Below, in pieces: positions 38,026 to 46,126 of a stretch of 64,000 nt of DNA. Positions within the stretch are counted from its first letter, which is position 1. Each line of letters opens with the position of its first letter. This DNA comes from Streptomyces sp. CB01373 (GTDB lineage Bacteria > Actinomycetota > Actinomycetes > Streptomycetales > Streptomycetaceae), in NCBI RefSeq assembly GCF_002803075.1, contig NZ_NNBK01000003.1, positions 1 through 64,000 of the forward strand, in the 5' to 3' direction. The notes beneath the pieces are model-generated. The model was not told the DNA's origin. It made no database searches and saw only the letters and a program-made list of their open reading frames with translations. A program made the position numbers and the translations under genes.

Positions 38026-39357
38026 GTGCTAGGAGAGTATCGGATCGAGGGGCGGCGCGCAGCAGAGATCGCGGCGAGCGTCGAGCGCGCGGTGGGCTCC
38101 GGAGACCTGGAGCCGGGCCAGCCGTTGCCGCCCATGCGGGAGTTGGCCGTCGAGCTCGGGGTGAACCCCAATACCGTCGCCGCCGCGTACCGCACCCTGC
38201 GCGAGCGCGGGGTCATCGAGACCGCCGGGCGCCGCGGCAGCCGGGTGCGGCCCGCGCCCGCCACGACCGGACGGGACAGCGTCCGCGTGGACGTGCCCGA
38301 GGGCGTGCGCGACATGTCGAGCGGCAACCCGGACCCGGCGCTGCTGCCGCCGCTGGCATCCGCGTTCACGGCGGCCGCCGCGCTGGGCGACCACGAGCCG
38401 GTGCTTTACGGGGACGTGGCCGTGGAGCCGGAGCTGGCCCGCATCGCCCGTACCGCGCTGGACGCCGACGGGGTGCCGGACGGTCCGCTCGCCGTCCTGT
38501 CCGGTTCGCTGGACGGGGTGGAGCGCGTCCTCGCCGCCCACCTCAAGCCCGGTGACACTGTCGCCGTCGAGGACCCCGGGTGGGGCCGCACCCTCGACCT
38601 CGTCCCCGCGCTGGGACTGCGCACGGCGCCGGTGGGTGTAGACGACGAGGGCCCGCGCGCCGACGACGTCCGCCGTGCCCTCGCGGACGGCGCCCGCGCG
38701 CTGATTGTCACGGCCCGGGCGCAGAACCCGACCGGCGCGGCGGTGAGCGCCATGCGCGCGCGTGCCCTGCGGGCCGTCCTCCGGGAGCATCCGGAGACGC
38801 TGCTGATCGAGGACGACCACGGCCACGGCATCGTGGACCTGCCCCTGCATCCGCTCGCCGGCGCCACCCGGCACTGGGCCTTCCTGCGCTCGGTCGCCAA
38901 GGCGTACGGCCCCGACCTGCGGCTCGCCGTGCTCACCGGGGACGGGACCACGGTCGACCGGGTGCGCGGCCGGCAACGCCTCGGGCCCGGGTGGGTGAGC
39001 CGCCTGCTCCAGCGCGCCGTGGTGCGGCTGTGGACGGACGGCGCCCTGGACTCGCACGTGGTGGCCGCGGCCTACCGGCGGCGCCGCGACCTGCTGACCG
39101 GCGCGCTGGCCGACCGCGGCATCGCGGCCCACGGGCGCAGCGGCATGAACGTGTGGGTGCCCGTGCCGGACGAGACCGGTGTCGTCGCGAGCCTGCTGCA
39201 CGCCGGCTGGGCCGTCGCCCCCGGCGCCCGCTACCGGCTCGCCGCCCCGCCCGCCATCCGGATCACCGTCTCCACCCTGCGGGACGAGGAGACCGAGCGG
39301 CTCGCGGACGCGGTGGCGACGGCCCTGCGCCCGGCGCCCGCGCGGAGTTACGTCTAG
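38026..39357 (+). CDS. MocR-type GntR regulator with aminotransferase-like domain
   Basis: 443 aa. Residues 1-75 are a GntR winged helix (LPPMRELAVELGVNPNTVAAAY, LRERGVIETAGRRGSRV). Residues about 90-440 are a class I aminotransferase fold; the PLP-binding lysine is K292 in RSVAKAYGPDLRL, with NPTGAAVS and DDHGHGIVDL upstream. MocR proteins sense PLP or amino compounds. Its leaderless start and an overlapping palindrome suggest autoregulation, together with control of the divergent FMN-protein gene. Confidence 0.9.
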   Translation: MLGEYRIEGRRAAEIAASVERAVGSGDLEPGQPLPPMRELAVELGVNPNTVAAAYRTLRERGVIETAGRRGSRVRPAPATTGRDSVRVDVPEGVRDMSSGNPDPALLPPLASAFTAAAALGDHEPVLYGDVAVEPELARIARTALDADGVPDGPLAVLSGSLDGVERVLAAHLKPGDTVAVEDPGWGRTLDLVPALGLRTAPVGVDDEGPRADDVRRALADGARALIVTARAQNPTGAAVSAMRARALRAVLREHPETLLIEDDHGHGIVDLPLHPLAGATRHWAFLRSVAKAYGPDLRLAVLTGDGTTVDRVRGRQRLGPGWVSRLLQRAVVRLWTDGALDSHVVAAAYRRRRDLLTGALADRGIAAHGRSGMNVWVPVPDETGVVASLLHAGWAVAPGARYRLAAPPAIRITVSTLRDEETERLADAVATALRPAPARSYV

Positions 39358-39524
39358 GGAGCATGGGGACGCCGGGCCTTCGTGGTCCTGCGGTGGGGTG
39401 GGCGCCGGGCCTTCGTGGTTCTGGGGCGGAGCCGGGCGTCGCCCTTCTCGGCTCGGCGGCGGATCCTCGTCCGGCCCTCCCGGTCCCACGCCCGGATCCG
39501 AGGCGACCGCTCCTCTTGTGCCCC

Positions 39525-39754
39525 CTAGTTGCTGTGACCGGAAAGGTTTGCCGGAAGGCTCGCGGCGTCCGGTGCTGGGGGCACCTCCCACGCCCTTCGG
39601 GCAGTGGGGGAGCGTCGCAAGGCGGAGCATCGCCCGTGTACTGGATGTACTCGGGTGATGCGACAACGCGGCTGGGGGTCCCCCCTGCTCGAAGAGCTTG
39701 GGGGAGCCGTGCCGGGCGTCGCGAGCCGGTGAACCTTTCCGGTCACAGCACTAG
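39525..39754. repeat. Inverted-repeat-bounded intergenic element B (MITE-like)
   Basis: Terminal inverted repeats TGCTGTGACCGGAAAGGTT (39530-39548) and its perfect complement (39732-39750), bordered on both sides by CTAG, enclose about 200 bases. The core 39571-39620 is shared with element A at 31360-31409 in inverted orientation, and the hairpin 39671-39707 resembles 8341-8376. It fills the gap between two convergent genes and ends 5 bases from the stop of the gene at 39759, so it may serve as a terminator. Confidence 0.7.
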
Positions 39755-39758
39755 CTGG

Positions 39759-40829
39759 CTAGGCCGTCGTGGACGGCTCCGGGCGGGAGGGTGACTCGGG
39801 AGTCGTCGGGGCGGAGGCGGGTGCCTGGTCCGGCCGGGGTGTGCCGGGCCGGGCCGACGTACCGCCGCGCTTCGGGCGGGCCTGCGTCAGCGCCGCGCCC
39901 GCCAGGACGATCACCGCGCCGACCGGGGTCGACCATGTGAGGTTCTCCCCGAGTACGGCGACGCCGGCCGCGGTGGCGATCACCGGGACGAAGTACGTGA
40001 CCATCTGGGCCGTCGTCGGCCCGACCTCCGCGACCAGCCCGTACTGGACGAGCATCGCGAAGCCGGTGCCCAGGGCGCCCAGGGCGGCGATCGCGAGCAG
40101 CGGCATGACGGGCAGGTGGTCCGGAGCGCTGGTGAACAGCGGTGTGACGATGGCCAGTTGCACCGTGGCCAGCAGCAACTGCCCGCCGGTCAGCGACAGG
40201 TGCGACTCGGTGGAACCCGCCAGGGTGCGGCGGACGTAGATCCAGCCGACCGGGTAGCACAGCGAGGCCAGCAGAGCCATCGCCGTGCCGCTCGCGTCCA
40301 GTCCGTGGAAGCCCTGCCAGGCGCCGAGCACCGTCAGCACCCCGAGAAAGCCCAGCCCGAGGCCCGCGACCCGGAGCCGCGTCGGGCGGTCCTCGGAGAG
40401 GGCGACGAGGGACAGTGCCATGCCCCACAGGGGCGAGGTCGCGTTGCAGATCCCCGCGAGGGTGGAGGGGATCGTCAGCTCCGAGTACGCGAAGAGCGAG
40501 AACGGCAGCGCGTTGAGGAAGAACGCCGCGACCGCCAGATGCCCCCAGGTGCGTCCGCCGCGCGGCAGCCGCTCCCGCTTCACCGCCATCGCCACCGCGA
40601 GCACCGCCGTGCCGAACACCAGCCGCCCGAGGGTCACTTGGAAGGGGGCGAAGCCGTTCGTGCCCACCTTCATGAACAGGAAGCTGAAGCCCCAGACCAG
40701 CGAGAGGAAGGCGAAACGGACCCGCCAGTGCACGGGGCGGCGGGCCGGTCCTGCCGGGCCGGGCGGGGACTGCGGGGACGTCGCGGAGGCGGGCGAGGTG
40801 CTGCTCATGGTCGTACGATGCACGCTCAT
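39759..40829 (-). CDS. EamA (DMT) family transporter, third copy
   Basis: 356 aa with ten transmembrane helices (FAFLSLVWGFSFLFMKVGTN; FLNALPFSLFAYSELTIPST; LCYPVGWIYVRRTLAGSTES; QYGLVAEVGPTTAQMVTYF; IATAAGVAVLGENLTWS) and a Pro/Ala/Ser-rich cytosolic tail. It most resembles the branch around YdcO/PecM-like exporters. The start is uncertain: ATG 40829 (MSVHRTT) or ATG 40808 (MSSTSPA). It is divergent from a LysR regulator, its probable controller. Confidence 0.83.
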   Translation of the reverse strand: MSVHRTTMSSTSPASATSPQSPPGPAGPARRPVHWRVRFAFLSLVWGFSFLFMKVGTNGFAPFQVTLGRLVFGTAVLAVAMAVKRERLPRGGRTWGHLAVAAFFLNALPFSLFAYSELTIPSTLAGICNATSPLWGMALSLVALSEDRPTRLRVAGLGLGFLGVLTVLGAWQGFHGLDASGTAMALLASLCYPVGWIYVRRTLAGSTESHLSLTGGQLLLATVQLAIVTPLFTSAPDHLPVMPLLAIAALGALGTGFAMLVQYGLVAEVGPTTAQMVTYFVPVIATAAGVAVLGENLTWSTPVGAVIVLAGAALTQARPKRGGTSARPGTPRPDQAPASAPTTPESPSRPEPSTTA

Positions 40830-40832
40830 GAC

Positions 40833-40874
40833 CTCGTAGCACAATCGAGAATTCGCGTGGGATATCTCGTAGCA
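40833..40874. promoter_or_regulatory. Direct repeats in the LysR / DMT divergent region
   Basis: CTCGTAGCA occurs at 40833-40841 and 40866-40874, 33 bp apart (about three helical turns). The spacing and the divergent layout fit a LysR regulator binding as a tetramer between its own gene and the target transporter. Confidence 0.5.
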
Positions 40875-40882
40875 TTGCTTAT

Positions 40883-41785
40883 ATGTTGAATCTGGAGCGC
40901 CTGCGCACCCTTGACGCCCTCGCGCGGCACGGCTCGGTCAGCGGCGCCGCGGAGGGGCTGCACGTCACGACGTCGGCCGTCTCCCAGCAGATGGCGAAGC
41001 TGGAGCGGGAGGTGGGCCAGCAGCTCCTGGCCAAGAACGGCCGGGGAGTCCGGCTCACGGACGCCGGCCGGCTGCTCGCCGAGCACGCGACGCGCATCCT
41101 GTCCCAGGTCGAGCTCGCCCAGGCCGATCTGGAGGCGCAGCGCGGGCAGGTGGTCGGCGAGCTGCGTCTCGGCGCGTTCCCGACCGCCGCGCGCGGGCTG
41201 TTCCCGGCCGCCCTGTCCCATCTGCGCGACCGGCATCCCGGCTTGCGGGTCCGCACCGCGGAGATGGAGCCGGCCGCCGCCGTGCGCGCCGTGCTGCGCG
41301 GCGACGTGGACCTGTCCGTCGTCCTCGACTGGTACAACAAGCCGCTGCCCGTGCCGGACGGGCTCACCCGGGCCGCCATCCTCGACGACCCCGCCGACGT
41401 GGCACTGCCCGTCGCGCACCCGCACGCCGACCGCGCCGAGGTCGACCTGGAGGACTTCGCGGACGACGACTGGGTCACCTGGGGCGAGGCCGAGTTCTGC
41501 GACGAGTGGCTGCTGGACACCCTGCGCTCCAAGGGCGTCGAGCCGCGCATCGCCCACCGGGCCGAGGAGCACGCCACCCAGCTCGCCCTGGTCGCCGCCG
41601 GTCTCGGCGTGTGCGTGGCGCCCCGGCTGGGGCGCGGGCCGCTGCCCGCCGGGGTGCGGACCGTCCCGGTGCGGCAGGCGGTGCGACGGCACATCTACGC
41701 CGTCTGGCGCGCCGACGCCGACCGCCGTCCCTCCATCCGCGCGGCCGTCGACGCCCTTCGGACGGTGGGCGCGCGGATCACCTGA
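40883..41785 (+). CDS. LysR-family transcriptional regulator
   Basis: 300 aa. The N-terminal winged HTH is LRTLDALARHGSVSGAAEGL with HVTTSAVSQQMAKLEREVGQ, followed by a linker helix and a periplasmic-binding-protein-like effector domain (GELRLGAFPTAARGL; VDLSVVLDWYN; AEEHATQLALVAAGLGVCVAP). It is the likely activator or repressor of the divergent DMT exporter. TATATG surrounds the start, so the mRNA is probably leaderless or has a very short leader. Confidence 0.88.
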   Translation: MLNLERLRTLDALARHGSVSGAAEGLHVTTSAVSQQMAKLEREVGQQLLAKNGRGVRLTDAGRLLAEHATRILSQVELAQADLEAQRGQVVGELRLGAFPTAARGLFPAALSHLRDRHPGLRVRTAEMEPAAAVRAVLRGDVDLSVVLDWYNKPLPVPDGLTRAAILDDPADVALPVAHPHADRAEVDLEDFADDDWVTWGEAEFCDEWLLDTLRSKGVEPRIAHRAEEHATQLALVAAGLGVCVAPRLGRGPLPAGVRTVPVRQAVRRHIYAVWRADADRRPSIRAAVDALRTVGARIT

Positions 41786-41865
41786 GACCCCGCCCCGGCC
41801 CCGCCGCCCTTCCTGCGCCTGCGCCGGGCCCAGCCGCCGTCCAGCGCCGAGCCCGTCCGCCCGTC

Positions 41866-42333
41866 CTACACCGAGCCCAGCTTGCGGAAGTCCCAGGAGA
41901 CGATCTTCTCCGGGGTCAGCCGCAGCCACGCGTGCCGGCCGTCGTACGGCATCTCCTCAAGGCCGAAGTTCTTGCGGGCGAACAGCGTCTCGGGCAGGTC
42001 GAGTTCGGCGCACAGCTCCCCGGTGCGCGGTGCCTCGCCCACGACCTCCGCCGTGCCGGACAGCTCCACGCCCCGCAGTTGTTCGTACTCCTCGCCCGTG
42101 TCGACGATCACGGCCACCCGCGGATCGCGGCGCAGGTCGGCCCAACGCCTGCTGCGCACCACGGAGTAGAGCCACAACGAGGTGCCGTCCCAGACGAACC
42201 ACAGCGCGCTCACGTGCGGAGCGCCGCCGGGTGACACGGTGGCGACCCGGCAGGTGCGCTGGGTGGTCAGGAACTCGTCCAGCTCGCCCGGCGTCATCAT
42301 GATCTTCCGGCCCCGGCGCTGAGTGACGGTCAT
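41866..42333 (-). CDS. Pyridoxamine 5'-phosphate oxidase family protein (F420/FMN split barrel)
   Basis: 155 aa. The pattern LDEFLTTQRTCRVATVSPGG, PHVSALWFVWDGTSLWLYSV, RRWADLRRDPRVAVIVDTGEEY and LRGVELSGTAEVV is that of actinobacterial TIGR-type F420-dependent or FMN-binding split-barrel proteins. The substrate is unknown. It ends about 80 bases from the convergent LysR gene and starts 82 bases before the stop of the Rieske gene upstream on the same strand, so they may be co-transcribed. Confidence 0.85.
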   Translation of the reverse strand: MTVTQRRGRKIMMTPGELDEFLTTQRTCRVATVSPGGAPHVSALWFVWDGTSLWLYSVVRSRRWADLRRDPRVAVIVDTGEEYEQLRGVELSGTAEVVGEAPRTGELCAELDLPETLFARKNFGLEEMPYDGRHAWLRLTPEKIVSWDFRKLGSV

Positions 42334-42415
42334 GCGGCTCTCTCTTCCCCTCTCCCATGCGCGGGGGCACCCTCCGACGGCCCCCCGCTACGACTCGCCC
42401 CACTCCCCGCGGGTG

Positions 42416-42895
42416 TCAGGCGAGCCTGATCTCCCCGTCCGCGACCGTGATGTCCTTGGCGGGCAGCGGCTTCAGGGCCGGGCCCTTCTTGACACTGCCG
42501 TCGGCGGCGGAGAACTCGCTCTGGTGGCACGGGCAGACGATCACGCCGTCGGCGACCCGGTTCACCGCGCAGCCCTGGTGGGTGCAGGTCGAGGAGAATG
42601 CCTTGAACTCGCCCTTCGCCGGCTGCGTGACCACCACGCTGCCCAAGACCTTGCCCCCGCCCTCCGGAATGTCGGAGGTCTTGGCGAGCGCGGTGCCACC
42701 GGAACCCGCCGCGGCGCCGTCACCGCCGGAACCGCCCGCCGTGCCGGAGCCGTTCTGGGTGGTGGACGTACCGGAGCCGGACGTGTCCTCCGATCCGCAC
42801 GCGGTCAGCGCGGCGGCGAGCCCCGCCGCGCCCACCGCCGCCACCACCGTGCGGCGGGCCGGTGCCCCCTGGGGGTGAAGCGATTCACTGGTCAT
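42416..42895 (-). CDS. Rieske [2Fe-2S] lipoprotein
   Basis: 159 aa. An N-terminal twin-arginine signal (ARRTVVAAVGAAGLA) with lipobox LTAC, then a Ser/Gly-rich linker of about 35 aa, then a Rieske domain. Cluster ligands are in CTHQGC and CPCHQSEF (two Cys and two His), with the additional Cys pair for a disulfide. It is therefore an exported, membrane-anchored electron carrier folded in the cytoplasm before Tat export. Its redox partner is unknown. RBS GAGGGG precedes ATG 42895. Confidence 0.9.
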   Translation of the reverse strand: MTSESLHPQGAPARRTVVAAVGAAGLAAALTACGSEDTSGSGTSTTQNGSGTAGGSGGDGAAAGSGGTALAKTSDIPEGGGKVLGSVVVTQPAKGEFKAFSSTCTHQGCAVNRVADGVIVCPCHQSEFSAADGSVKKGPALKPLPAKDITVADGEIRLA

Positions 42896-43097
42896 GCCGA
42901 CGTTCCCCTCTCCATATGGTTCCGAATGGTTCCGAGCGGATTCCGCGCAGGCCCACGCGGGTTCCGCGCGGAGCGTCCCGGTACGTCCAGGGGTACGGGC
43001 TGCGGGCATCCGGTGTTCAGATGGGGCCCTGGACCCCGGCCGGCGGTGAATCCGCCGGCCGCCGAACGCACCGGCGCCGCACCGGTAAAGTGGGGCG

Positions 43098-43862
43098 GTG
43101 CTCAAGGACGTCATCGCGACCCGCTACATCACCCCGCTGCGTGAGGGCGGCTCGCTGCCGGGGCTCGTCGAGGCCGACGACTTCGGGACGTACGTCCTGA
43201 AGTTCACCGGCGCCGGACAGGGCCGCAAGACGCTCGTCGCCGAGGTGGTCTGCGGGGAACTCGCCCGCCGGCTGGGACTGCGGGTGCCCGGCCTGGTGAC
43301 GGTCGACCTGGACCCGGTGCTGGGGCTCGGCGAACCCGACGAACAGGTGCAGGAACTGCTCAGGTCCAGCGGCGGTACCAACCTCGGCATGGACTTCCTC
43401 TCCGGAGCGCTCGGCTTCGACCCGCTCGCCTTCCCGGTGGACGCCGAGGAGGCGGGCCGGATCGTCTGGTTCGACGCGCTGGTGAACAACGTCGACCGCT
43501 CCTGGCGCAACCCCAACCTGCTCAGATGGCGCGGTGAACTGTGGCTCATCGACCACGGCGCCACGATGATCTGGCACCACAACTGGCCCGGCGCGCAGGC
43601 CTCGGCCGGCCGGCCGTACGACGCCTCGGACCACGTCCTCGCGCCCTTCGCGCCGGACGTCGCCGCCGCCGCGGAGCGGCTTGCGCCCCTGGTCACCGAG
43701 GACCTGCTCGCCGAGGTGACCGCGGAGGTCCCGGACGCCTGGCTGACCGGTGAGCCCGGCTTCGACACGCCCGACGACCTGCGGCGGGCCTACGCACGAC
43801 CGCTGCTCGCACGGGCCGCCGTGATCCACGAGCGCATCCACGGCATCGAGGAGGCACGGTGA
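43098..43862 (+). CDS. HipA-like kinase domain protein
   Basis: 254 aa. It resembles the kinase half of HipA: ADDFGTYVLKFTGAGQGRKTL (ATP-binding beta strands), LVAEVVCGELARRLGLRVPG, a catalytic-loop-like FDALVNNVDRSWRNPNLLRW (D and N positions) and LWLIDHGATMIWH (metal-binding Asp). There is no HipB-like antitoxin next to it; instead the stop codon overlaps the start of a DUF3037 gene (GTGA). TAAAGT at 43086-43091 lies 6 bases before GTG 43098, so it is leaderless. The target is unknown. Confidence 0.8.
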   Translation: MLKDVIATRYITPLREGGSLPGLVEADDFGTYVLKFTGAGQGRKTLVAEVVCGELARRLGLRVPGLVTVDLDPVLGLGEPDEQVQELLRSSGGTNLGMDFLSGALGFDPLAFPVDAEEAGRIVWFDALVNNVDRSWRNPNLLRWRGELWLIDHGATMIWHHNWPGAQASAGRPYDASDHVLAPFAPDVAAAAERLAPLVTEDLLAEVTAEVPDAWLTGEPGFDTPDDLRRAYARPLLARAAVIHERIHGIEEAR

Positions 43863-44308
43863 ACGAGCGTCACCTCGCCGGAGGCGGCCGCGCGGGCGAC
43901 CGCCACATCGTCCGGGCCGGCCGGACGGACGACCGCGACGTCTACGAGTACGCCCTGCTGCGCGTCGTCCCGCGCGTCGAGCGCGGCGAGTGCGTCAACG
44001 CGGGCGTACTCGTCTACAGCCGCGCCCGCGCCTACGTCGGCGCCCGCACCCACCTGGACGAGTCCCGGCTGCTGGCCCTGGACCCGCACGCGGACGTCGC
44101 GGGCGTGCGCGCCGCGCTCGCCGCGATCGAGAGCGTGTGCGCCGGGGGAGCGGCGGCCGGGCAGGCCGCGGGCGACGACGCCGGGCGGCGCTTCCGCTGG
44201 CTGGTCGCGCCCCGCTCCACCGTCGTCCAGCCCGGTCCGGTGCACACCGGACTGACCACCGACCCGGCCGCGGAGGCCGAGCGGTTGCTGGACCTTCTGG
44301 TGAGGTAA
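43859..44308 (+). CDS. DUF3037 family protein
   Basis: 149 aa. A basic N-terminus of about 25 aa precedes the DUF3037 core: YEYALLRVVPRVERGECVNAGVLVYS, a helical middle, and FRWLVAPRSTVVQPGPVHTGLT with a Leu-rich end. The family is of unknown function. GTG 43859 overlaps the stop of the HipA-like gene by 4 bases, so the two are made together. The pairing suggests DUF3037 is the partner, substrate or regulator of the kinase. Confidence 0.82.
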   Translation: MNERHLAGGGRAGDRHIVRAGRTDDRDVYEYALLRVVPRVERGECVNAGVLVYSRARAYVGARTHLDESRLLALDPHADVAGVRAALAAIESVCAGGAAAGQAAGDDAGRRFRWLVAPRSTVVQPGPVHTGLTTDPAAEAERLLDLLVR

Positions 44309-44333
44309 TGGATCACATGCACCCGGAGGGCCG

Positions 44334-44362
44334 TTGACACCGGGTGCCACGGCTTCTAGCGT
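44334..44362 (+). promoter_or_regulatory. Promoter of the SDR operon
   Basis: A consensus vegetative promoter: -35 TTGACA (44334-44339), 17-base spacer, -10 TAGCGT (44357-44362). Confidence 0.75.
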
Positions 44363-44378
44363 CGCATCCACCAGAGGT

Positions 44379-44396
44379 ACTAAGCGGTCGCTCACC
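44379..44396 (+). promoter_or_regulatory. TetR-type operator in the SDR operon leader
   Basis: ACTAAGCGGTCGCTCACC with the palindromic core AGCG-GT-CGCT (44383-44392), 20 to 30 bases past the -10 box. Sites with this core are usual for TetR regulators of lipid and short-chain dehydrogenase genes in actinobacteria. The cognate regulator is not in the window next to it. Confidence 0.6.
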
Positions 44397-44433
44397 GTAG
44401 ATCAGGTTCTCTCAAGGGCGAGGAGAAGCACCA

Positions 44434-45195
44434 ATGTCCACCACTGAGCAGCGGGTCGCCGTCGTCACCGGTGCCGCGCGCGGCATCGGCGCCGCCACCG
44501 CCGTACGGCTGGCCGCCGAGGGACGCGCGGTCGCCGTGATCGACCTCGACGAGGCCGCCTGCAAGGACACCGTGGAGAAGATCACCGCGGCCGGCGGCAA
44601 GGCCGTCGCGATCGGCGCCGACGTCTCGGACGAGGCACAGGTCGAGGCGGCGGTCGCGCGCGTCGCCGAGGAACTCGGCGCGCCCACCATCCTGGTCAAC
44701 AACGCGGGTGTGCTCCGCGACAACCTGCTGTTCAAGATGAGCGTCTCGGACTGGGACACCGTCATGAACGTCCATCTGCGCGGCCCCTTCCTGATGAGCC
44801 GCGCCTGCCAGAAGCACATGGTGGACGCCGGCTTCGGCCGGATCGTCAACCTCTCGTCGTCCTCGGCGCTCGGCAACCGCGGCCAGGCCAACTACTCGGC
44901 GGCCAAGGCCGGTCTGCAGGGCTTCACCAAGACCCTCGCCAAGGAGCTCGGCAAGTTCGGCATCACCGCCAACTCCGTCGCACCCGGCTTCATCGCCACC
45001 GAGATGACCAAGGCCACCGCGGAGCGCGTCGGCATGGGCTTCGAGGACTTCAAGGCCGTGGCCGCCACCCAGATCCCGGTGCAGCGCGTCGGCGAGCCGG
45101 AGGACATCGCCAACGCCATCGCCTTCTTCACCGGCGACGCGGCCGGCTTCGTCTCCGGCCAGGTGCTGTACGTGGCCGGCGGGCCGCTCGACTAG
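44434..45195 (+). CDS. fabG: 3-oxoacyl-ACP reductase-like short-chain dehydrogenase (FabG type)
   Basis: 253 aa. Classical SDR: NAD(P)-binding TGAARGIGAATAV, NNAGVLRD, catalytic Ser in NLSSSSALGNRGQ, and YSAAK. The C-terminus DAAGFVSGQVLYVAGGPLD is typical of FabG-like reductases of 3-oxoacyl thioesters; whether ACP or CoA is the carrier is not decided. It is the first gene of a two-gene SDR operon with a consensus promoter and a TetR-type site. Confidence 0.86.
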   Translation: MSTTEQRVAVVTGAARGIGAATAVRLAAEGRAVAVIDLDEAACKDTVEKITAAGGKAVAIGADVSDEAQVEAAVARVAEELGAPTILVNNAGVLRDNLLFKMSVSDWDTVMNVHLRGPFLMSRACQKHMVDAGFGRIVNLSSSSALGNRGQANYSAAKAGLQGFTKTLAKELGKFGITANSVAPGFIATEMTKATAERVGMGFEDFKAVAATQIPVQRVGEPEDIANAIAFFTGDAAGFVSGQVLYVAGGPLD

Positions 45196-45206
45196 GGATC
45201 ACGGAC

Positions 45207-45959
45207 ATGACTGAACTTTCCGGCAAGGTCGCCCTCGTCACCGGCGCGAGCCGCGGCATCGGATACGGCATCGCCGAGGCGCTGGTCGCCCGGGGCGACC
45301 GGGTGTGCATCACCGGCCGCAACGAGGACGCCCTGAAGGAGGCCGTGGAGAGGCTCGGCTCCGACCGGGCCCTCGCGGTCGCGGGCAAGGCCCACGACGA
45401 GGCCCACCAGGCCGAGGCGGTCGAGCGCGTCATGGAGGCGTTCGGCCGCGTCGACTTCCTGATCAACAACGCGGGCACCAACCCGGTGTTCGGACCGATC
45501 GCCGACCTCGACCTGAACGTGGCGCGCAAGGTCTTCGAGACCAACGTCGTCTCCGCGCTCGGCTTCGCCCAGCGCACCTGGCACGCCTGGCAGAAGGACA
45601 ACGGCGGCGCGATCGTGAACATCGCCTCGGTCGCGGGCCTGTCGGCCTCGCCGTTCGTCGGCGCCTACGGCGTCAGCAAGGCGGCGATGATCAACCTGAC
45701 CCAGCAACTGGCGCACGAGTTCGCGCCGAGGGTGCGCGTCAACGCGATCGCGCCGGCCGTGGTGAAGACCAGGTTCGCCAAGGCGCTGTACGAGGGCCGG
45801 GAGGAGGAGGCGGCCGCCTCCTACCCGCTGGGCCGGCTCGGCGTGCCCTCCGACATCGGCGGCGCGGCCGCGTTCCTCACCTCCGCGCAGTCCGACTGGG
45901 TCACGGGCCAGACGCTCGTCGTCGACGGCGGCATCTTCCTCAACGCGGGGGTGGGCTGA
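45207..45959 (+). CDS. SDR family oxidoreductase
   Basis: 250 aa. TGASRGIGYGIAEAL, NNAGTNPVFGPI, IVNIASVAGLSASPFVG, YGVSKAA and VTGQTLVVDGGIFLN give the complete classical SDR set. It starts 11 bases after the first SDR and is probably co-expressed with it, suggesting two steps of one lipid or alcohol pathway, for example degradation of an acyl chain. The weak RBS supports coupling to the gene before it. Confidence 0.86.
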   Translation: MTELSGKVALVTGASRGIGYGIAEALVARGDRVCITGRNEDALKEAVERLGSDRALAVAGKAHDEAHQAEAVERVMEAFGRVDFLINNAGTNPVFGPIADLDLNVARKVFETNVVSALGFAQRTWHAWQKDNGGAIVNIASVAGLSASPFVGAYGVSKAAMINLTQQLAHEFAPRVRVNAIAPAVVKTRFAKALYEGREEEAAASYPLGRLGVPSDIGGAAAFLTSAQSDWVTGQTLVVDGGIFLNAGVG

Positions 45960-46126
45960 CCCGCCGGCGGACCGGTTGCGCGCGGCGCGCCGGGCGCCGA
46001 TTCCGTCTCTTCGTCCCTTCGTCGACATACGGCTTCGTCGATGTTCGGGCGGCGGAATCGGCGGCCGCGCCGACGGCCGGCACGCGTCCGCCGGAATGAC
46101 AACGTCGTCATGTTTCGAACCGATCA

